Below are positions 37,701 to 45,930 of a DNA stretch of 64,000 nt, in pieces. Under the pieces are notes generated by a model that was not told the DNA's origin, did not search any database, and saw only the letters and a program-made list of their open reading frames with translations. The number at the start of each line of letters is the position of its first letter. Position 1 is the first letter of the stretch. Made by a program: the position numbers and the translations under genes. Origin of the DNA: Arthrobacter pascens (GTDB taxonomy: Bacteria; Actinomycetota; Actinomycetes; Actinomycetales; Micrococcaceae); NCBI RefSeq assembly GCF_030815585.1, contig NZ_JAUSWY010000001.1, positions 2,666,001 through 2,730,000 of the forward strand, read 5' to 3'.

Positions 37701-38180
37701 AACGGCCTTCGCAAAGATGGGGAAGCCGATCACGTCAGCCGCGGCAATGAGCTCGTCCAGGTCCTTGGACGGCGCACTCGAATTCAGGACCGGAACGCCG
37801 GCCTGCCGGGCGGCTTCCAGGGCCGAAACCTTGTTGCCTGCGAGTTCGAGCACCTCGGCCGGCGGACCGACGAAGGTGATGCCTGCGTCCTTGGCGGCCC
37901 GTGCCAGGTCCGGGTTTTCGGAGAGGAAACCGTAACCGGGGTAGATGGCGTCCGCGCCGGACTCCTTGGCAACACGCACCACCTCGGCCACATCAAGGTA
38001 GGCCCGGACAGGGTGCCCCTCCTCGCCGATCAGATACGCCTCGTCGGCCTTCTGACGGTGGATCGAGTTTCGGTCCTCGTTAGGGAAAACAGCAACGGTC
38101 TTGGCACCCAGCTCGTAACTGGCGCGGAAGGCCCTGATCGCGATTTCGCCGCGGTTGGCCACCAGAATCTTGGAAAACAT
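34785..38180 (-). CDS. pyc: pyruvate carboxylase
   Basis: 1131-residue biotin enzyme converting pyruvate + bicarbonate to oxaloacetate (anaplerosis). Biotin carboxylase domain about 1-455 (ATP-grasp GGGGRGMRRV, IEMNPRIQVEHTVTE). Carboxyltransferase domain about 535-800 (TFRDAHQSLLATR, HTHDTAGGQLATLLAA). Biotin carboxyl carrier domain at the C-terminus with biotinyl-lysine in EAMKMEA (about 1100). ATG is preceded by GCAGGAGA. It appears to be a monocistronic unit ending at the palindrome shared with fadD15. Confidence 0.98.
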   Translation of the reverse strand: MFSKILVANRGEIAIRAFRASYELGAKTVAVFPNEDRNSIHRQKADEAYLIGEEGHPVRAYLDVAEVVRVAKESGADAIYPGYGFLSENPDLARAAKDAGITFVGPPAEVLELAGNKVSALEAARQAGVPVLNSSAPSKDLDELIAAADVIGFPIFAKAVAGGGGRGMRRVDTREALPEALQSAMREADAAFGDPTMFLEQAVLRPRHIEVQILADAEGNVIHLFERDCSIQRRHQKVVEIAPAPNLDEGIRQALYRDAVKFAKALNYVNAGTVEFLVDTVGERAGQHVFIEMNPRIQVEHTVTEEVTDVDLVQAQLRIASGETLADLGLSQETVQLKGAALQCRITTEDPANGFRPDVGKITGYRSAGGAGVRLDGGTVYSGAEISPHFDSMLVKLTCRGRDYPAAVARARRALAEFRIRGVSTNISFLQAVLDDAGFIAGDVATSFIDERPELLKARVSADRGTKLLTWLAEVTVNKPNGELTVHSDPAAKLPAVAEKKPAPGSRQRLLELGPEAFAQALRDQTAVAVTDTTFRDAHQSLLATRVRTRDLVAAGPAVSALLPELLSVEAWGGATYDVALRFLGEDPWDRLAALRKALPNVCLQMLLRGRNTVGYTPYPEEVTEAFVTEAAATGIDIFRIFDALNDVNQMAPAIRAVRATGTAVAEVALCYTGDLLDPDEKLYTLDYYLGLAQKIVDAGAHILAIKDMAGLLRPAAAARLVAALRERFDLPVHLHTHDTAGGQLATLLAAVDAGVDAVDVASASLAGTTSQPSASALVAALAHTPRDTGLSLAAVSSLEPYWEAVRRVYAPFESGLPGPTGRVYQHEIPGGQLSNLRQQAMALGLGERFEAIEDMYTAADRILGRLVKVTPSSKVVGDLALHLVGLNADPADFNENPQNYDIPDSVIGFLSGELGDPPGGWPEPFRTKALQGRSIKVRDVELSTEDSAALKSDSRTRQRTLNRLLFDGPTKDYLKSVETYGNISVLDTRDYLYGLQRGEEHEIQLEKGVRLIASLEAVSEPDEKGMRTVMCTLNGQSRPVVVRDRSVVSNVKAAEKADPAQQGHVAAPFAGAVTVTVKAGDTVNTGDTVATIEAMKMEASITTPVAGKVSRLAISAVEQVQGGDLLLVVE

Positions 38181-38482
38181 ACTTCTCCTGCTTCATCGCG
38201 GGTGTATCGGTAAGTGGTCACAGTGTCTAAGACCCGCGCGTACAAACACAAATCATTGTGGCGACTGTCACAGAATATCCGTCATGTCACGCGTGCTTGC
38301 ACCCGGACCGACGGAATCGGCCGCACATATCATCCGCAGTGCCATGCCGACGCCCAATAAAGCAGGATTCCCCGGCGCATCAACATATGATGAGTAAGGC
38401 GGCAGGAGCCGCCCGGCTCCGGCACTGCCGGAGCAAACACTACCCCCAACACGGCAGCCGGCGTTAGGTTTTGGTCTTTCAA
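38181..38482. other. divergent intergenic region pyc / ParA-like gene
   Basis: About 300 bases with no credible gene. It contains two short inverted repeats, GGCGGCAGGAGCCGCC near 38398 and a 19-base palindrome GCTCCGGCA-C-TGCCGGAGC (38416-38434), and a TAGGTT (38465-38470) that could be a -10 for the plus-strand gene. Confidence 0.5.
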
Positions 38483-39304
38483 GTGCAAGTAGTCAGCATC
38501 AGCAGCCTCAAGGGCGGAGTCGGCAAGACTTCCGTCACCACAGGATTGGCGTCTGCGGCGCTTGCCGCCGGCATCCCCACACTGGTGGTGGATCTGGATC
38601 CCCACGCGGACGCAACCACAGCCCTCGGCGTGCAGCCCGGCGACCACCTTGATATCGGCCGGATGCTCAAGAGCCCGCGCAGGGCCAGGCTCGCGGACAA
38701 CGTGGTGGGCAGCAGCTGGACCGCCCGCGTGCATTCGAATGGTTCCGGGCCGGCGGTCCTTGACGTTGCCGTGGGTTCGGCCTACACCGGAATCTATGAC
38801 CGCCCCGATCTTGGCCGCCGCGATCTCCGCAGGCTGTCATCCGTGCTGGCAGGCGCCGAAAACTATGAACTCGTCCTGGTTGACTGCCCTCCCTCCCTCA
38901 ACGGCCTGACAAGGATGGCATGGTCTGCCAGCGACAAGGTGGCACTCGTCGCCGAACCGGGGCTGTTTTCCGTGGCAGGAACCGAACGGACCATGCGGGC
39001 CATCCAGCTCTTCAGGCAGGAATTCGCGCCAAATCTCACGCCGGCAGGCATTGTGGCCAACCGCGTCCGCAGCGGCTCCTCCGAGCACACGTACAGGCTG
39101 GCCGAGATGGAATCGATGTTTGGCGAACTCCTGTTGAGCCCCCGGATCCCGGAACAGGCGAACTGGCAACAGATCCAGGGCGCCGCCCACCCCGTGCACC
39201 ATTGGCCCGGAGACTCCGCTAAATCGGCCGCCGCCCTGTTCGACAGCCTCTTGGAAAACCTCCTGGCCGTCGGCAGCGGGCTGCGGAGCCGCAGCCCGCG
39301 CTAG
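38483..39304 (+). CDS. orphan ParA/MinD-like ATPase
   Basis: 273-residue deviant-Walker ATPase. Walker A SSLKGGVGKTSV is at the extreme N-terminus (about 6-17), Walker A' is VVDLDPHADAT, and Walker B is VLVDCPPSL. No ParB is encoded nearby, so it is not a standard plasmid partition pair; such ATPases position protein cargo or chromosomal regions. GTG at 38483 is preferred because the family starts directly with QVVSISS; a TTG at 38471 is also in frame. Convergent with the MerR gene across a strong hairpin. Confidence 0.86.
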   Translation: MQVVSISSLKGGVGKTSVTTGLASAALAAGIPTLVVDLDPHADATTALGVQPGDHLDIGRMLKSPRRARLADNVVGSSWTARVHSNGSGPAVLDVAVGSAYTGIYDRPDLGRRDLRRLSSVLAGAENYELVLVDCPPSLNGLTRMAWSASDKVALVAEPGLFSVAGTERTMRAIQLFRQEFAPNLTPAGIVANRVRSGSSEHTYRLAEMESMFGELLLSPRIPEQANWQQIQGAAHPVHHWPGDSAKSAAALFDSLLENLLAVGSGLRSRSPR

Positions 39305-39312
39305 CTGCATGG

Positions 39313-39380
39313 GTCAGCGCCAAACACGCCTGAGGCCACCGTCCGGAAGGAAGGTGGCCTCAGGCGTGTTTGGCGCTGAC
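39313..39380. terminator. 28-bp perfect hairpin between convergent genes
   Basis: Arms 39313-39340 and 39353-39380 are exact reverse complements (28 bp) with a 12-base loop. The hairpin lies between the ParA-like gene and the minus-strand MerR gene and would terminate both. The stem is about twice as long as the other terminators in the window. Confidence 0.8.
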
Positions 39381-39407
39381 CGCCATGCCGGAACCGCCGC
39401 GGCAGAG

Positions 39408-40004
39408 TCAGCCGATCTTGCGTGCAGCGCGCCGCTTACTCAGCTCGTCGTCGGGAAAGGAATGGTCTGTAGCGTGCTCGCTGGGAAGTGACGCCAGACT
39501 GCCTTCCACTTCACGCCAGACACGGCCCACCGCGATGCCGAAGACGCCCTGGCCGCCCTGGACGAGGTCGATGACTTCATCCGCGGAGGTGCACTCGTAA
39601 ACGCTGGCGCCGTCGCTCATGAGGGTGATCTGTGCCAGGTCCTCAACACCGCGTTCACGCAGGTGCTCCACTGCGGAGCGGATCTGCTGGAGCGACACTC
39701 CAGTATCCAGGAGGCGTTTCACCACCTTGAGGACCAGGATGTCCCGGAAGCCGTAGAGCCGCTGTGAACCCGACCCGGCTGCACCGCGGACGGCAGGTTC
39801 AACCAGGCCTGTCCGTGCCCAGTAGTCCAGCTGGCGGTAGGTGATGCCGGCTGCCTTGCAGGCCGTGGGTCCGCGGTAGCCCGCGTCCTCGTCCAGGACA
39901 GGAAGGTCTTCGGTAAACAGGAGGCCCTGGGCACCGCTTGCGGACACAGCAACACCAGCCGATGTGGGCTGTTTCAGCTCGCCTGCTTCGCCTTTGGGAC
40001 TCAC
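39408..40004 (-). CDS. MerR-family transcriptional regulator (Rv1830-like)
   Basis: 198-residue MerR regulator. The winged helix-turn-helix (YRGPTACKAAGITYRQLDYW followed by LVEPAVRG and QRLYGFRDILVLKVVKRLLDTGVSLQQIR, given here in parts) lies about 45-115; the C-terminal half is a small effector-like domain without the cysteines of metal sensors. GTG at 40004 has AAGGAGG about 7 bases upstream; an open extension to 40091 is unsupported. It is part of the MerR - DUF151 - MerR - FHA - GcvH module. Its own upstream region carries the AACCTT element. Confidence 0.9.
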   Translation of the reverse strand: MSPKGEAGELKQPTSAGVAVSASGAQGLLFTEDLPVLDEDAGYRGPTACKAAGITYRQLDYWARTGLVEPAVRGAAGSGSQRLYGFRDILVLKVVKRLLDTGVSLQQIRSAVEHLRERGVEDLAQITLMSDGASVYECTSADEVIDLVQGGQGVFGIAVGRVWREVEGSLASLPSEHATDHSFPDDELSKRRAARKIG

Positions 40005-40091
40005 CTGGATCCTCCTTGTCTTAAGCTCCCGGGAAATCTGCAGCAGCCGGTGCAGGCATGAAGTCCATGCATGTAATTTCGCGGGTCGCAC

Positions 40092-40238
40092 TTTACAGTG
40101 TGACCTGCGCGGCTGCCGTAAGCAATGGGAGCTTGATACCTTCGACGTTAGGCCTGCAGGGTCCCAAGGTCAAAGATCTACGGCGCTTTGGATAGGCGTG
40201 TCGAAAGTTTCAGCCTCAACTTTAACCTTAACGTGACC
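40092..40238 (-). promoter_or_regulatory. merR upstream region with AACCTT repeats
   Basis: Between the nuclease gene and merR. Plus-strand AACTTTAACCTTAAC (40218-40232) matches the ftsZ element AACCTTAACCTT in all but one base over 12, and ACCTTCGAC (40138-40146) matches the other half of the ftsZ repeat. Probably contains a separate merR promoter and operator. Confidence 0.5.
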
Positions 40239-40742
40239 TCAGCCGTCGAAATCCTCCGGCTCCACGTCGTCCAGGAACTCGCGGAAGCGGCGAAGTTCGC
40301 GCTCCTCGTCCACGGTGGGCCCCGGCTCGGTGTCTTCGCCCTCGTCGTGCTCCGTGATCCGGACACCCGCTTCATCCATGACCGAATCAGCACACCAGAT
40401 GCGGCATTTTGCCCGCAGCGCGATGGCCAGGGCATCGGAGGCCCGTGAACTTACGGTGGTTCCGTTCTCGAACTGCAGCTGACCGTAGAAGATGTTGTCT
40501 TCCACCGCCACGATGTTTACGCTGACGACTGAGTGTCCCAGGGATTCCACAACGTCCACGAGGAGGTCGTGGGTCATGGGCCGCGGAGGCACAACCCCCT
40601 GTTGCGCCAGGGCGATGGCGCTGGCCTCCGGCGTGCCGATCCAGATGGGCACGTGACGTTCGCCGTGGATCTCGCGGAGGAGGACCAGAGGCTGGTTCGA
40701 CGGCAGTTCGATCCGAACGCCTACGATCTCTACTTCGATCAT
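40239..40742 (-). CDS. bifunctional nuclease family protein (DUF151)
   Basis: 167-residue DUF151/BFN domain protein (Rv1829-like). Typical stretches: VRIELPSNQPLVLLREIHGERHVPIWIG (in two parts) and SRASDALAIALRAKCRIW. The C-terminus is strongly acidic (DEGEDTEPGPTVDEERE...EPEDFDG). Members are reported to act as RNase/DNase in plants, and the bacterial role is unclear. ATG overlaps the preceding MerR stop by one base (TGATG), so it is translated with it. Confidence 0.9.
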   Translation of the reverse strand: MIEVEIVGVRIELPSNQPLVLLREIHGERHVPIWIGTPEASAIALAQQGVVPPRPMTHDLLVDVVESLGHSVVSVNIVAVEDNIFYGQLQFENGTTVSSRASDALAIALRAKCRIWCADSVMDEAGVRITEHDEGEDTEPGPTVDEERELRRFREFLDDVEPEDFDG

Positions 40743-41458
40743 CAGATGTCCATGCGTGAGATGTGGTCCTGCACCAGGGCCCGGTGCAGTGTGAGGCAGA
40801 GGTCGCTGATTTCGCGGGCCGCTTCCGCCGCCCGCGCCTGGGACGCCGAATCTTTCCGCGAAGCCAGGGGTGCAACCGCCCGCTCCACGAGTCCGAACTC
40901 ACGTTCCGCGGCTGCCTGGAACGGACGGAAGTGCCGCGGTTCCAGGCCATGGCTTTCCAACTGCACGCACGCACGGGCCACCTGCAGGGCATGCTCATCA
41001 AACGTGCCGTTGCTGTGGCTGATCAACCCGAAGCTCAGCAGCGACTGGAGCAGTGGCACGCTTGCCCCGGATTCGGTCCGGAGCTGCTCTTCGGTCAGCT
41101 TCCGCCCGCGGTTTTGAAGCTCCGCCGCCAGTTCGTCCGAAACGATGCGTGGCGAAACAACGACGCCGGGCGGCAGGTTCTCGGGGCGCTCTCCCCGGTC
41201 GATCGCATCAAGGTAGTCCTTGATGACTTTCAGGGGAAGGTACTGATCCCGCTGCAGCGCCAGGACAAAACGGAGGCGCTCGACGTCGCCGTCGGAATAT
41301 TGCCGGTAGCCGGCCGGAGTGCGGCGCGGATTAATCAGTCCCTTTTCCTCAAGGAACCTGATTTTTGACGCAGTCATCCCTGGAAAGTCGCCGCTCAGCT
41401 GTGCGAGGACTTCCCCGATATTCAGGACCTGGGGTCCACGGCGTTCCGGTTGTGCCAT
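40742..41458 (-). CDS. ftsR: MerR-family regulator FtsR-like (Rv1828 orthologue)
   Basis: 238-residue MerR protein. The N-terminal winged helix (LNIGEVLAQLSGDFPGMTASKIRFLEEKGLI, in parts about 13-43; RTPAGYRQYSDGDVERLRFVLALQ) is followed by a long helical C-terminal region. By synteny and sequence it corresponds to Rv1828 and to C. glutamicum FtsR, an activator of ftsZ. ATG at 41458 is chosen over an upstream TTG (41470). Gene order with garA upstream is conserved. The ftsZ promoter of this window is a natural target candidate. Confidence 0.88.
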   Translation of the reverse strand: MAQPERRGPQVLNIGEVLAQLSGDFPGMTASKIRFLEEKGLINPRRTPAGYRQYSDGDVERLRFVLALQRDQYLPLKVIKDYLDAIDRGERPENLPPGVVVSPRIVSDELAAELQNRGRKLTEEQLRTESGASVPLLQSLLSFGLISHSNGTFDEHALQVARACVQLESHGLEPRHFRPFQAAAEREFGLVERAVAPLASRKDSASQARAAEAAREISDLCLTLHRALVQDHISRMDI

Positions 41459-41481
41459 TGCCACAGGCAACTGTCCCGGGA

Positions 41482-41958
41482 TCAGTCGCGGCCTGCAGCG
41501 CGGGCAGGGCTCAGGTAGAAGGTGAGTCGGAATTTGCCGATCTGGACTTCGCTCCCGGACCGCAGTTCAACGCTGTCCACCCGATCATGGTTGACGTACG
41601 TGCCGTTGAGGCTGCCAGTGTCCACCACCTCGAAGCTGCGTGCCGTACGGCGGAACTCGACGTGACGGCGGGAGACAGTCACATCGTCCAGGAAGATGTC
41701 GGCGTCGGGATGGCGGCCAGCCGTGGTGACGTCGGAGTCCAGCAGGAAGCGGGCGCCGGCATTCGGGCCGCTGTGGGCAACCAAGAGCGCGGATCCTGCG
41801 GGCAGGGCTTCGACGGACGAATGCTCGTCGCGCGACAGCTTGGGCGCAATTGTGGGCTCATCGGTGACCGGGGTGAGATGGATCGAGGTGGTCTCCGAGG
41901 CCTTGGCCGCACCTTTACCGTAGTCACCGTCGGCAGGGTTATGTTTGTGGCCAACCAT
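41482..41958 (-). CDS. garA: FHA-domain metabolic regulator GarA/OdhI
   Basis: 158-residue FHA protein. N-terminal phospho-acceptor motif SETTSIHLTP (Thr23/Thr24) is followed by the FHA domain (about 60-150) with AGRHPDADIF, SRRHVEF and GSLNGTYVN. In mycobacteria and corynebacteria this protein, when unphosphorylated, inhibits 2-oxoglutarate dehydrogenase and controls glutamate metabolism; phosphorylation at the ETTS motif by PASTA or PknG-type kinases switches it off. ATG at 41958 has GAGGAGG upstream. A candidate substrate of the kinase encoded at 24.8 kb. Confidence 0.95.
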   Translation of the reverse strand: MVGHKHNPADGDYGKGAAKASETTSIHLTPVTDEPTIAPKLSRDEHSSVEALPAGSALLVAHSGPNAGARFLLDSDVTTAGRHPDADIFLDDVTVSRRHVEFRRTARSFEVVDTGSLNGTYVNHDRVDSVELRSGSEVQIGKFRLTFYLSPARAAGRD

Positions 41959-42101
41959 GGAATCCTCCTCTTCCGCTGCAGCTCTCACGCCTGCAATCAC
42001 CGTTTCCCCACCGGACCAGCCTCGCAGATCCGGTTCCGGTCCTGATCCGGCCACTGACGTGCGAAGACGCTCCGGAGCCGGACCGGATGAACCGGTTAGC
42101 T

Positions 42102-42488
42102 TTAGCCTACCTGCTGTTCGTACTCGGATGCACTGAGCAGTGACTCCAGGGCGTCGGCTTCGGCGAGTCTGACTTCGATCAGCCAGCCGTCGCCATAGGG
42201 ATCGGTGTTGATCAGCGCCGAGTCAGTGTCCAGGGAATCGTTGCGGGCCACCACTTCGCCGCTGACCGGCGCGTAGATATCGCTCACACTTTTTGTGGAC
42301 TCCACTTCGCCCACAACTTCGTTCGCCTTGATTTTTGTGCCGATCTCCGGCATCTGTGCGTAGACAACATCTCCGAGTGCGTCCTGGGCGAAGTCTGTGA
42401 TGCCCACCCGCACCACGCCGTCATCGTTGGGGGCGGATACCCACTCGTGCTCGGCCGTATAGGACAGGTCTTCGGGAATGTTGCTCAT
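42102..42488 (-). CDS. gcvH: glycine cleavage system H protein
   Basis: 128-residue lipoyl carrier of the glycine cleavage complex. Lipoyl-lysine is Lys66 in ESTKSVSD; YTAEHEWV and GITDFAQDALGD are family-typical. The other gcv genes are not in the window, but gcvH-garA linkage is conserved in actinobacteria (Rv1826-Rv1827). ATG is preceded by GAAAGG. Confidence 0.96.
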   Translation of the reverse strand: MSNIPEDLSYTAEHEWVSAPNDDGVVRVGITDFAQDALGDVVYAQMPEIGTKIKANEVVGEVESTKSVSDIYAPVSGEVVARNDSLDTDSALINTDPYGDGWLIEVRLAEADALESLLSASEYEQQVG

Positions 42489-42594
42489 CAGGGGCCTTTC
42501 ATCGGGTCAAACACCAATGTCAACGGGGCCATGAAAACAAGCCGCCGCTGAAAGTATAGGCACAAGTCCCCGAGCGTTCGAGGAGGATTCTGAC

Positions 42595-43212
42595 ATGATG
42601 GGACCCATGACAGAACACGCACAGGCAACAGTCAGGAAAATGGTCAATTGGCCTGCCAGGATCATTCTGATGATGGTGGCCATCCTGGTCCTCGTCATCG
42701 CCTACTTCGCCTTGGCGGCCGTCCTGCCGATCTGGTGGGCGAATGTCATCCGTAACCAGGTCCAAGGCAATCTCGGGGTCGGAATCCTGGTCGGGATGTT
42801 CTACGGGTTCGTCTTCACTTTTGTTCCCCTCATGGTCGCCTGGCAGGCCACGGGCAAAGCAATTAAGTGGCCGTGGAAGATCGCCCTGATACTGCTGGCC
42901 GTGGTGCTGGCCACGCCGAACCTCCTCACAGCGGCCATCATGATCAGCAATTCCACGGCGGCCCACAACGGACAGCGGATCCTGGGCACCGAGGCCACCT
43001 GGTTCCCGCTGTGGACGCAGATTTCCGCCGTCGCCGCCGTCGCGATTTTTGTTGTTGGACTCATCCTGTGGACTAACTGGCGACAGCGTGGGAAGAAGGT
43101 GAAGGCCCTCAAGAAAGCGGACGCGGAGCGGGCGCTTGCCTCACAGGCCGCCGAAGCGGAAGCCCGCGACGCCAACGCAGCCGACGCCGACGGCCGGGCC
43201 CACCGCAGGTAA
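42595..43212 (+). CDS. four-helix membrane protein of unknown function
   Basis: 205-residue integral membrane protein with four hydrophobic segments (about 22-50, 61-86, 95-116 and 139-161) and a charged, Ala-rich cytoplasmic tail (about 165-205) that may be helical. No recognised family; resembles permease-like proteins annotated as hypothetical in Arthrobacter. GAGGAGG lies about 9 bases before the ATG; a second ATG follows immediately. It sits 3 bases upstream of the glycosylase gene and is probably co-transcribed with it. Confidence 0.8.
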   Translation: MMGPMTEHAQATVRKMVNWPARIILMMVAILVLVIAYFALAAVLPIWWANVIRNQVQGNLGVGILVGMFYGFVFTFVPLMVAWQATGKAIKWPWKIALILLAVVLATPNLLTAAIMISNSTAAHNGQRILGTEATWFPLWTQISAVAAVAIFVVGLILWTNWRQRGKKVKALKKADAERALASQAAEAEARDANAADADGRAHRR

Positions 43213-43215
43213 GCC

Positions 43216-44085
43216 ATGCCGGAGCTCCCCGAAGTCGCAGGCCTGGCAGGTTTCCTGGACGAGCACCTGCGCGGAACGGTGCTCAGCAAAGTCCAGATCG
43301 TCTCTTTTGCTGTGCTGAAGACCGCGGACCCGCCCTACACGGCCCTCCTTGGCCGGCCGGTGACCGGTGTGCGCCGTTTCGGGAAATTCGTGAGCATCGA
43401 TGCTGACGGCCTGTCCTTCGTTTTTCATCTCGCCAGGGCAGGGTGGGTCCGGTTCACGGACTCCCCCACTGACATCCAGCTCAAGATGGGTAAGGGAAAC
43501 ATTGCGGCGAGGCTGGCCTTTACCGGGGCCGCGGGTGCCCGCGGCATGGACCTCACCGAGGCCGGGACCAAAAAGAGCCTGGCTGTCTACGTGGTGCGTG
43601 ACCCGCAGGAGGTGCAGGGGATCGCAGCCCTGGGTCCGGATCCGTTCAGCAGGGAGTTCGACGCCGACACACTCGCGGAGATCCTGGGATCCAGCTCCCA
43701 GCAGGTCAAGGGCCTCCTGCGGAGCCAGAGCGTTATTGCCGGAATCGGGAACGCATACAGCGATGAAATCCTGCATGCGGCCAGGATTTCCCCTTTTGCG
43801 GTAGCCAAGTCCCTGGACCGGGATTCGGTGCAGGTCCTTTACGATGCCATCCACAGCATCCTGGGGACGGCCCTGACGGAAGCGCAGGGCAAACCGCCCA
43901 ACGAGCTCAAGGACGCTAAACGGAGCCACATGAGAGTCCATGCCCGGACCGGGCAGGCTTGCCCGGTGTGCGGCGACACCGTCCGTGAAGTCTCCTTCGC
44001 GGACACTTCCCTGCAGTACTGCCCCACCTGCCAGACCAAGGGCAAGATCCTCGCGGACCGCAGAACGTCAAAGTTCCTTAAATAG
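43216..44085 (+). CDS. Fpg/Nei-family DNA glycosylase/AP lyase
   Basis: 289-residue base-excision repair enzyme removing oxidised bases. Catalytic Pro2-Glu3 in MPELPEV, the beta-hairpin lysine in RFGKFVSID and a C-terminal zinc finger (CPVC...CPTC, about 255-278) are all intact. Sequence detail between the domains is closer to an actinobacterial Fpg/Nei subgroup than to canonical MutM, so the precise lesion preference is open. Followed by a hairpin shared with the tRNA gene. Confidence 0.9.
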   Translation: MPELPEVAGLAGFLDEHLRGTVLSKVQIVSFAVLKTADPPYTALLGRPVTGVRRFGKFVSIDADGLSFVFHLARAGWVRFTDSPTDIQLKMGKGNIAARLAFTGAAGARGMDLTEAGTKKSLAVYVVRDPQEVQGIAALGPDPFSREFDADTLAEILGSSSQQVKGLLRSQSVIAGIGNAYSDEILHAARISPFAVAKSLDRDSVQVLYDAIHSILGTALTEAQGKPPNELKDAKRSHMRVHARTGQACPVCGDTVREVSFADTSLQYCPTCQTKGKILADRRTSKFLK

Positions 44086-44101
44086 GAGCCGGCGAAACGA
44101 C

Positions 44102-44143
44102 AGAGGGCCGCTTCCCAGTGTTTACACCGGAAAGCGGCCCTCT
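44102..44143. terminator. bidirectional terminator, glycosylase / tRNA-Pro
   Basis: 12-bp stem AGAGGGCCGCTT (44102-44113) with AAGCGGCCCTCT (44132-44143), an 18-base loop, and TT on the plus strand. It serves the plus-strand glycosylase gene and lies immediately past the 3' end of the minus-strand tRNA. Confidence 0.82.
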
Positions 44144-44144
44144 T

Positions 44145-44221
<77 letters not shown>

Positions 44222-44369
44222 CTGGTTCCGCCGTTCTCCGCTGTGTGCCATCGCTGGATAGTCCAACGATTTCCACTCAGCAGTCCGGCCGTACCACCTC
44301 CAAAAGCTTACACGATTCCGGAGGGTGCCAGTGACAATTACGAACCGTCACAGGCCTGGTGTGTCCCAA

Positions 44370-45920
44370 TTAACGCTTCTTGCCGCGCTTTTCGCGTACA
44401 CGCATGTTGACCTCGATGGGCGTGCCCTCAAACCCGAACGTCTCACGAAGGCGGCGGGTGATGAACCGGCGGTAACCGGGGTCCAGGAAGCCGGTGGTGA
44501 ACAGTACAAACTTCGGCGGACGGCTGGATGCCTGGGTTCCGAAAAGGATGCGCGGCTGCTTTCCGCCGCGGACCGGGTGCGGGTGGGCAGCCACGAGCTC
44601 GCCCAGGAAAGCGTTGAGCCTGCCGGTGGGGATGCGCTTGTCCCAGTTCTCGAGGGCAAGGTCCAGGGCGGGCACCAGCCGGTCCTTGTGCCAGCCCGTC
44701 AGCGCCGAAATGTTGACCCGGGGTGCCCAGGCCACGTGGGCCAGGTCCTGCTCGATTTCACGCTCCAGGTAGGTGCGGCGTTCGTCGTCCAGCAGGTCCC
44801 ACTTGTTGAAGGCCAGCACCATGGCGCGGCCGGACTCGATGGCCAGCTGCAGGATCCGGACGTCCTGTTCGCTCAGCACCTCATCCACGGCAAGGAGGAC
44901 GACGGCGACTTCCGCCTTTTCCAGGGCGGCCTGGGTCCGGAGGGAAGCGTAATAGTCCGCGCCCTGGGCCATATGCTGGCGGCGCCGGATGCCGGCGGTG
45001 TCAACAAAACGCCAGGTGCGGCCACCGAGTTCAATGAACTCGTCCACCGGGTCACGAGTGGTGCCTGCGGCGTTGTCCACCACCACCCGCTCCGAACCGG
45101 CCAGCTTGTTCAGCAGGGAGGACTTGCCCACGTTGGGCCGGCCGATCAGGGCAATCCGCCGCGGTCCGCCGGAGCGCTCCAGGCCCTCGATGGTGGAGAA
45201 CTCCGGGAGGGTGTCCATGACATGGTCCAGGAGATCCGCTACGCCGCGGCCGTGCAGCGCGGAAACAGGGTACGGCTCGCCGAAGCCAAGGCCCCACAAC
45301 GTGGCGGAGTCAGCTTCCTGGGCGAAGTCGTCCACCTTGTTGGCCACCATGATGACGGGCTTCTTGCTCTTGCGGAGCATCTTCATCACGCCCTCGTCCG
45401 TGGCGGTGGCGCCAACGGCCGAGTCAACAACAAACAGCACAGCGTCGGCCAGCTCCACGGCCATTTCGGCCTGCTCCGCGACACGGGCGTGAATTCCGCG
45501 GGCCGAATGCTCCCAGCCGCCGGTGTCCACCAGCGTGAAGTTGCGGCCGTTCCAGGTGGCCGAATACATCACGCGGTCGCGGGTCACACCGGGGGTGTCC
45601 TCCACCACGGCCTCGCGGCGGCCCAGGATCCGGTTCACCAAAGTGGACTTGCCCACGTTGGGGCGGCCGATGATCGCCAATACGGGATCCAGCTTGACCG
45701 GACCGTCGAAGTCCTCGTCGCTGTAGTCCCCGCTGAGCAGGGCGGCATCGTCCTCATCCAGCTCGTAGTCGTCCAGGCCGGCCCGGAGCGAGGCCGCGCG
45801 CAGCTCCGCTTCGTCATCGTCAAGGGCAGCCAGCCGCTCGGCCACCTGGTCCGTGCCGGTGGGCGTGTATTCGTCTTCGCCGGCGCCGGAATGGCCGGAT
45901 GTTTGAGTCGTATCGCTCAT
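44370..45920 (-). CDS. der: ribosome-associated GTPase Der (EngA)
   Basis: 516-residue double GTPase needed for 50S subunit assembly. A first G domain begins near residue 75 ([22 protein letters not shown]) and a second near 250 ([22 protein letters not shown]), followed by the KH-like C-terminal domain ending REKRGKKR. An acidic extension of about 70 residues precedes the first G domain, as in other actinobacteria. ATG at 45920 has AAGGAAAG about 6 bases upstream; ATG at 45941 is in frame without such a site. Confidence 0.97.
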   Translation of the reverse strand: MSDTTQTSGHSGAGEDEYTPTGTDQVAERLAALDDDEAELRAASLRAGLDDYELDEDDAALLSGDYSDEDFDGPVKLDPVLAIIGRPNVGKSTLVNRILGRREAVVEDTPGVTRDRVMYSATWNGRNFTLVDTGGWEHSARGIHARVAEQAEMAVELADAVLFVVDSAVGATATDEGVMKMLRKSKKPVIMVANKVDDFAQEADSATLWGLGFGEPYPVSALHGRGVADLLDHVMDTLPEFSTIEGLERSGGPRRIALIGRPNVGKSSLLNKLAGSERVVVDNAAGTTRDPVDEFIELGGRTWRFVDTAGIRRRQHMAQGADYYASLRTQAALEKAEVAVVLLAVDEVLSEQDVRILQLAIESGRAMVLAFNKWDLLDDERRTYLEREIEQDLAHVAWAPRVNISALTGWHKDRLVPALDLALENWDKRIPTGRLNAFLGELVAAHPHPVRGGKQPRILFGTQASSRPPKFVLFTTGFLDPGYRRFITRRLRETFGFEGTPIEVNMRVREKRGKKR

Positions 45921-45930
45921 TGCACTTTCC

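Noticed and set aside
36564..38213. 549-codon frame antisense to pyc
   Set aside because: Lies over the biotin carboxylase domain; codon-bias shadow with no motifs.
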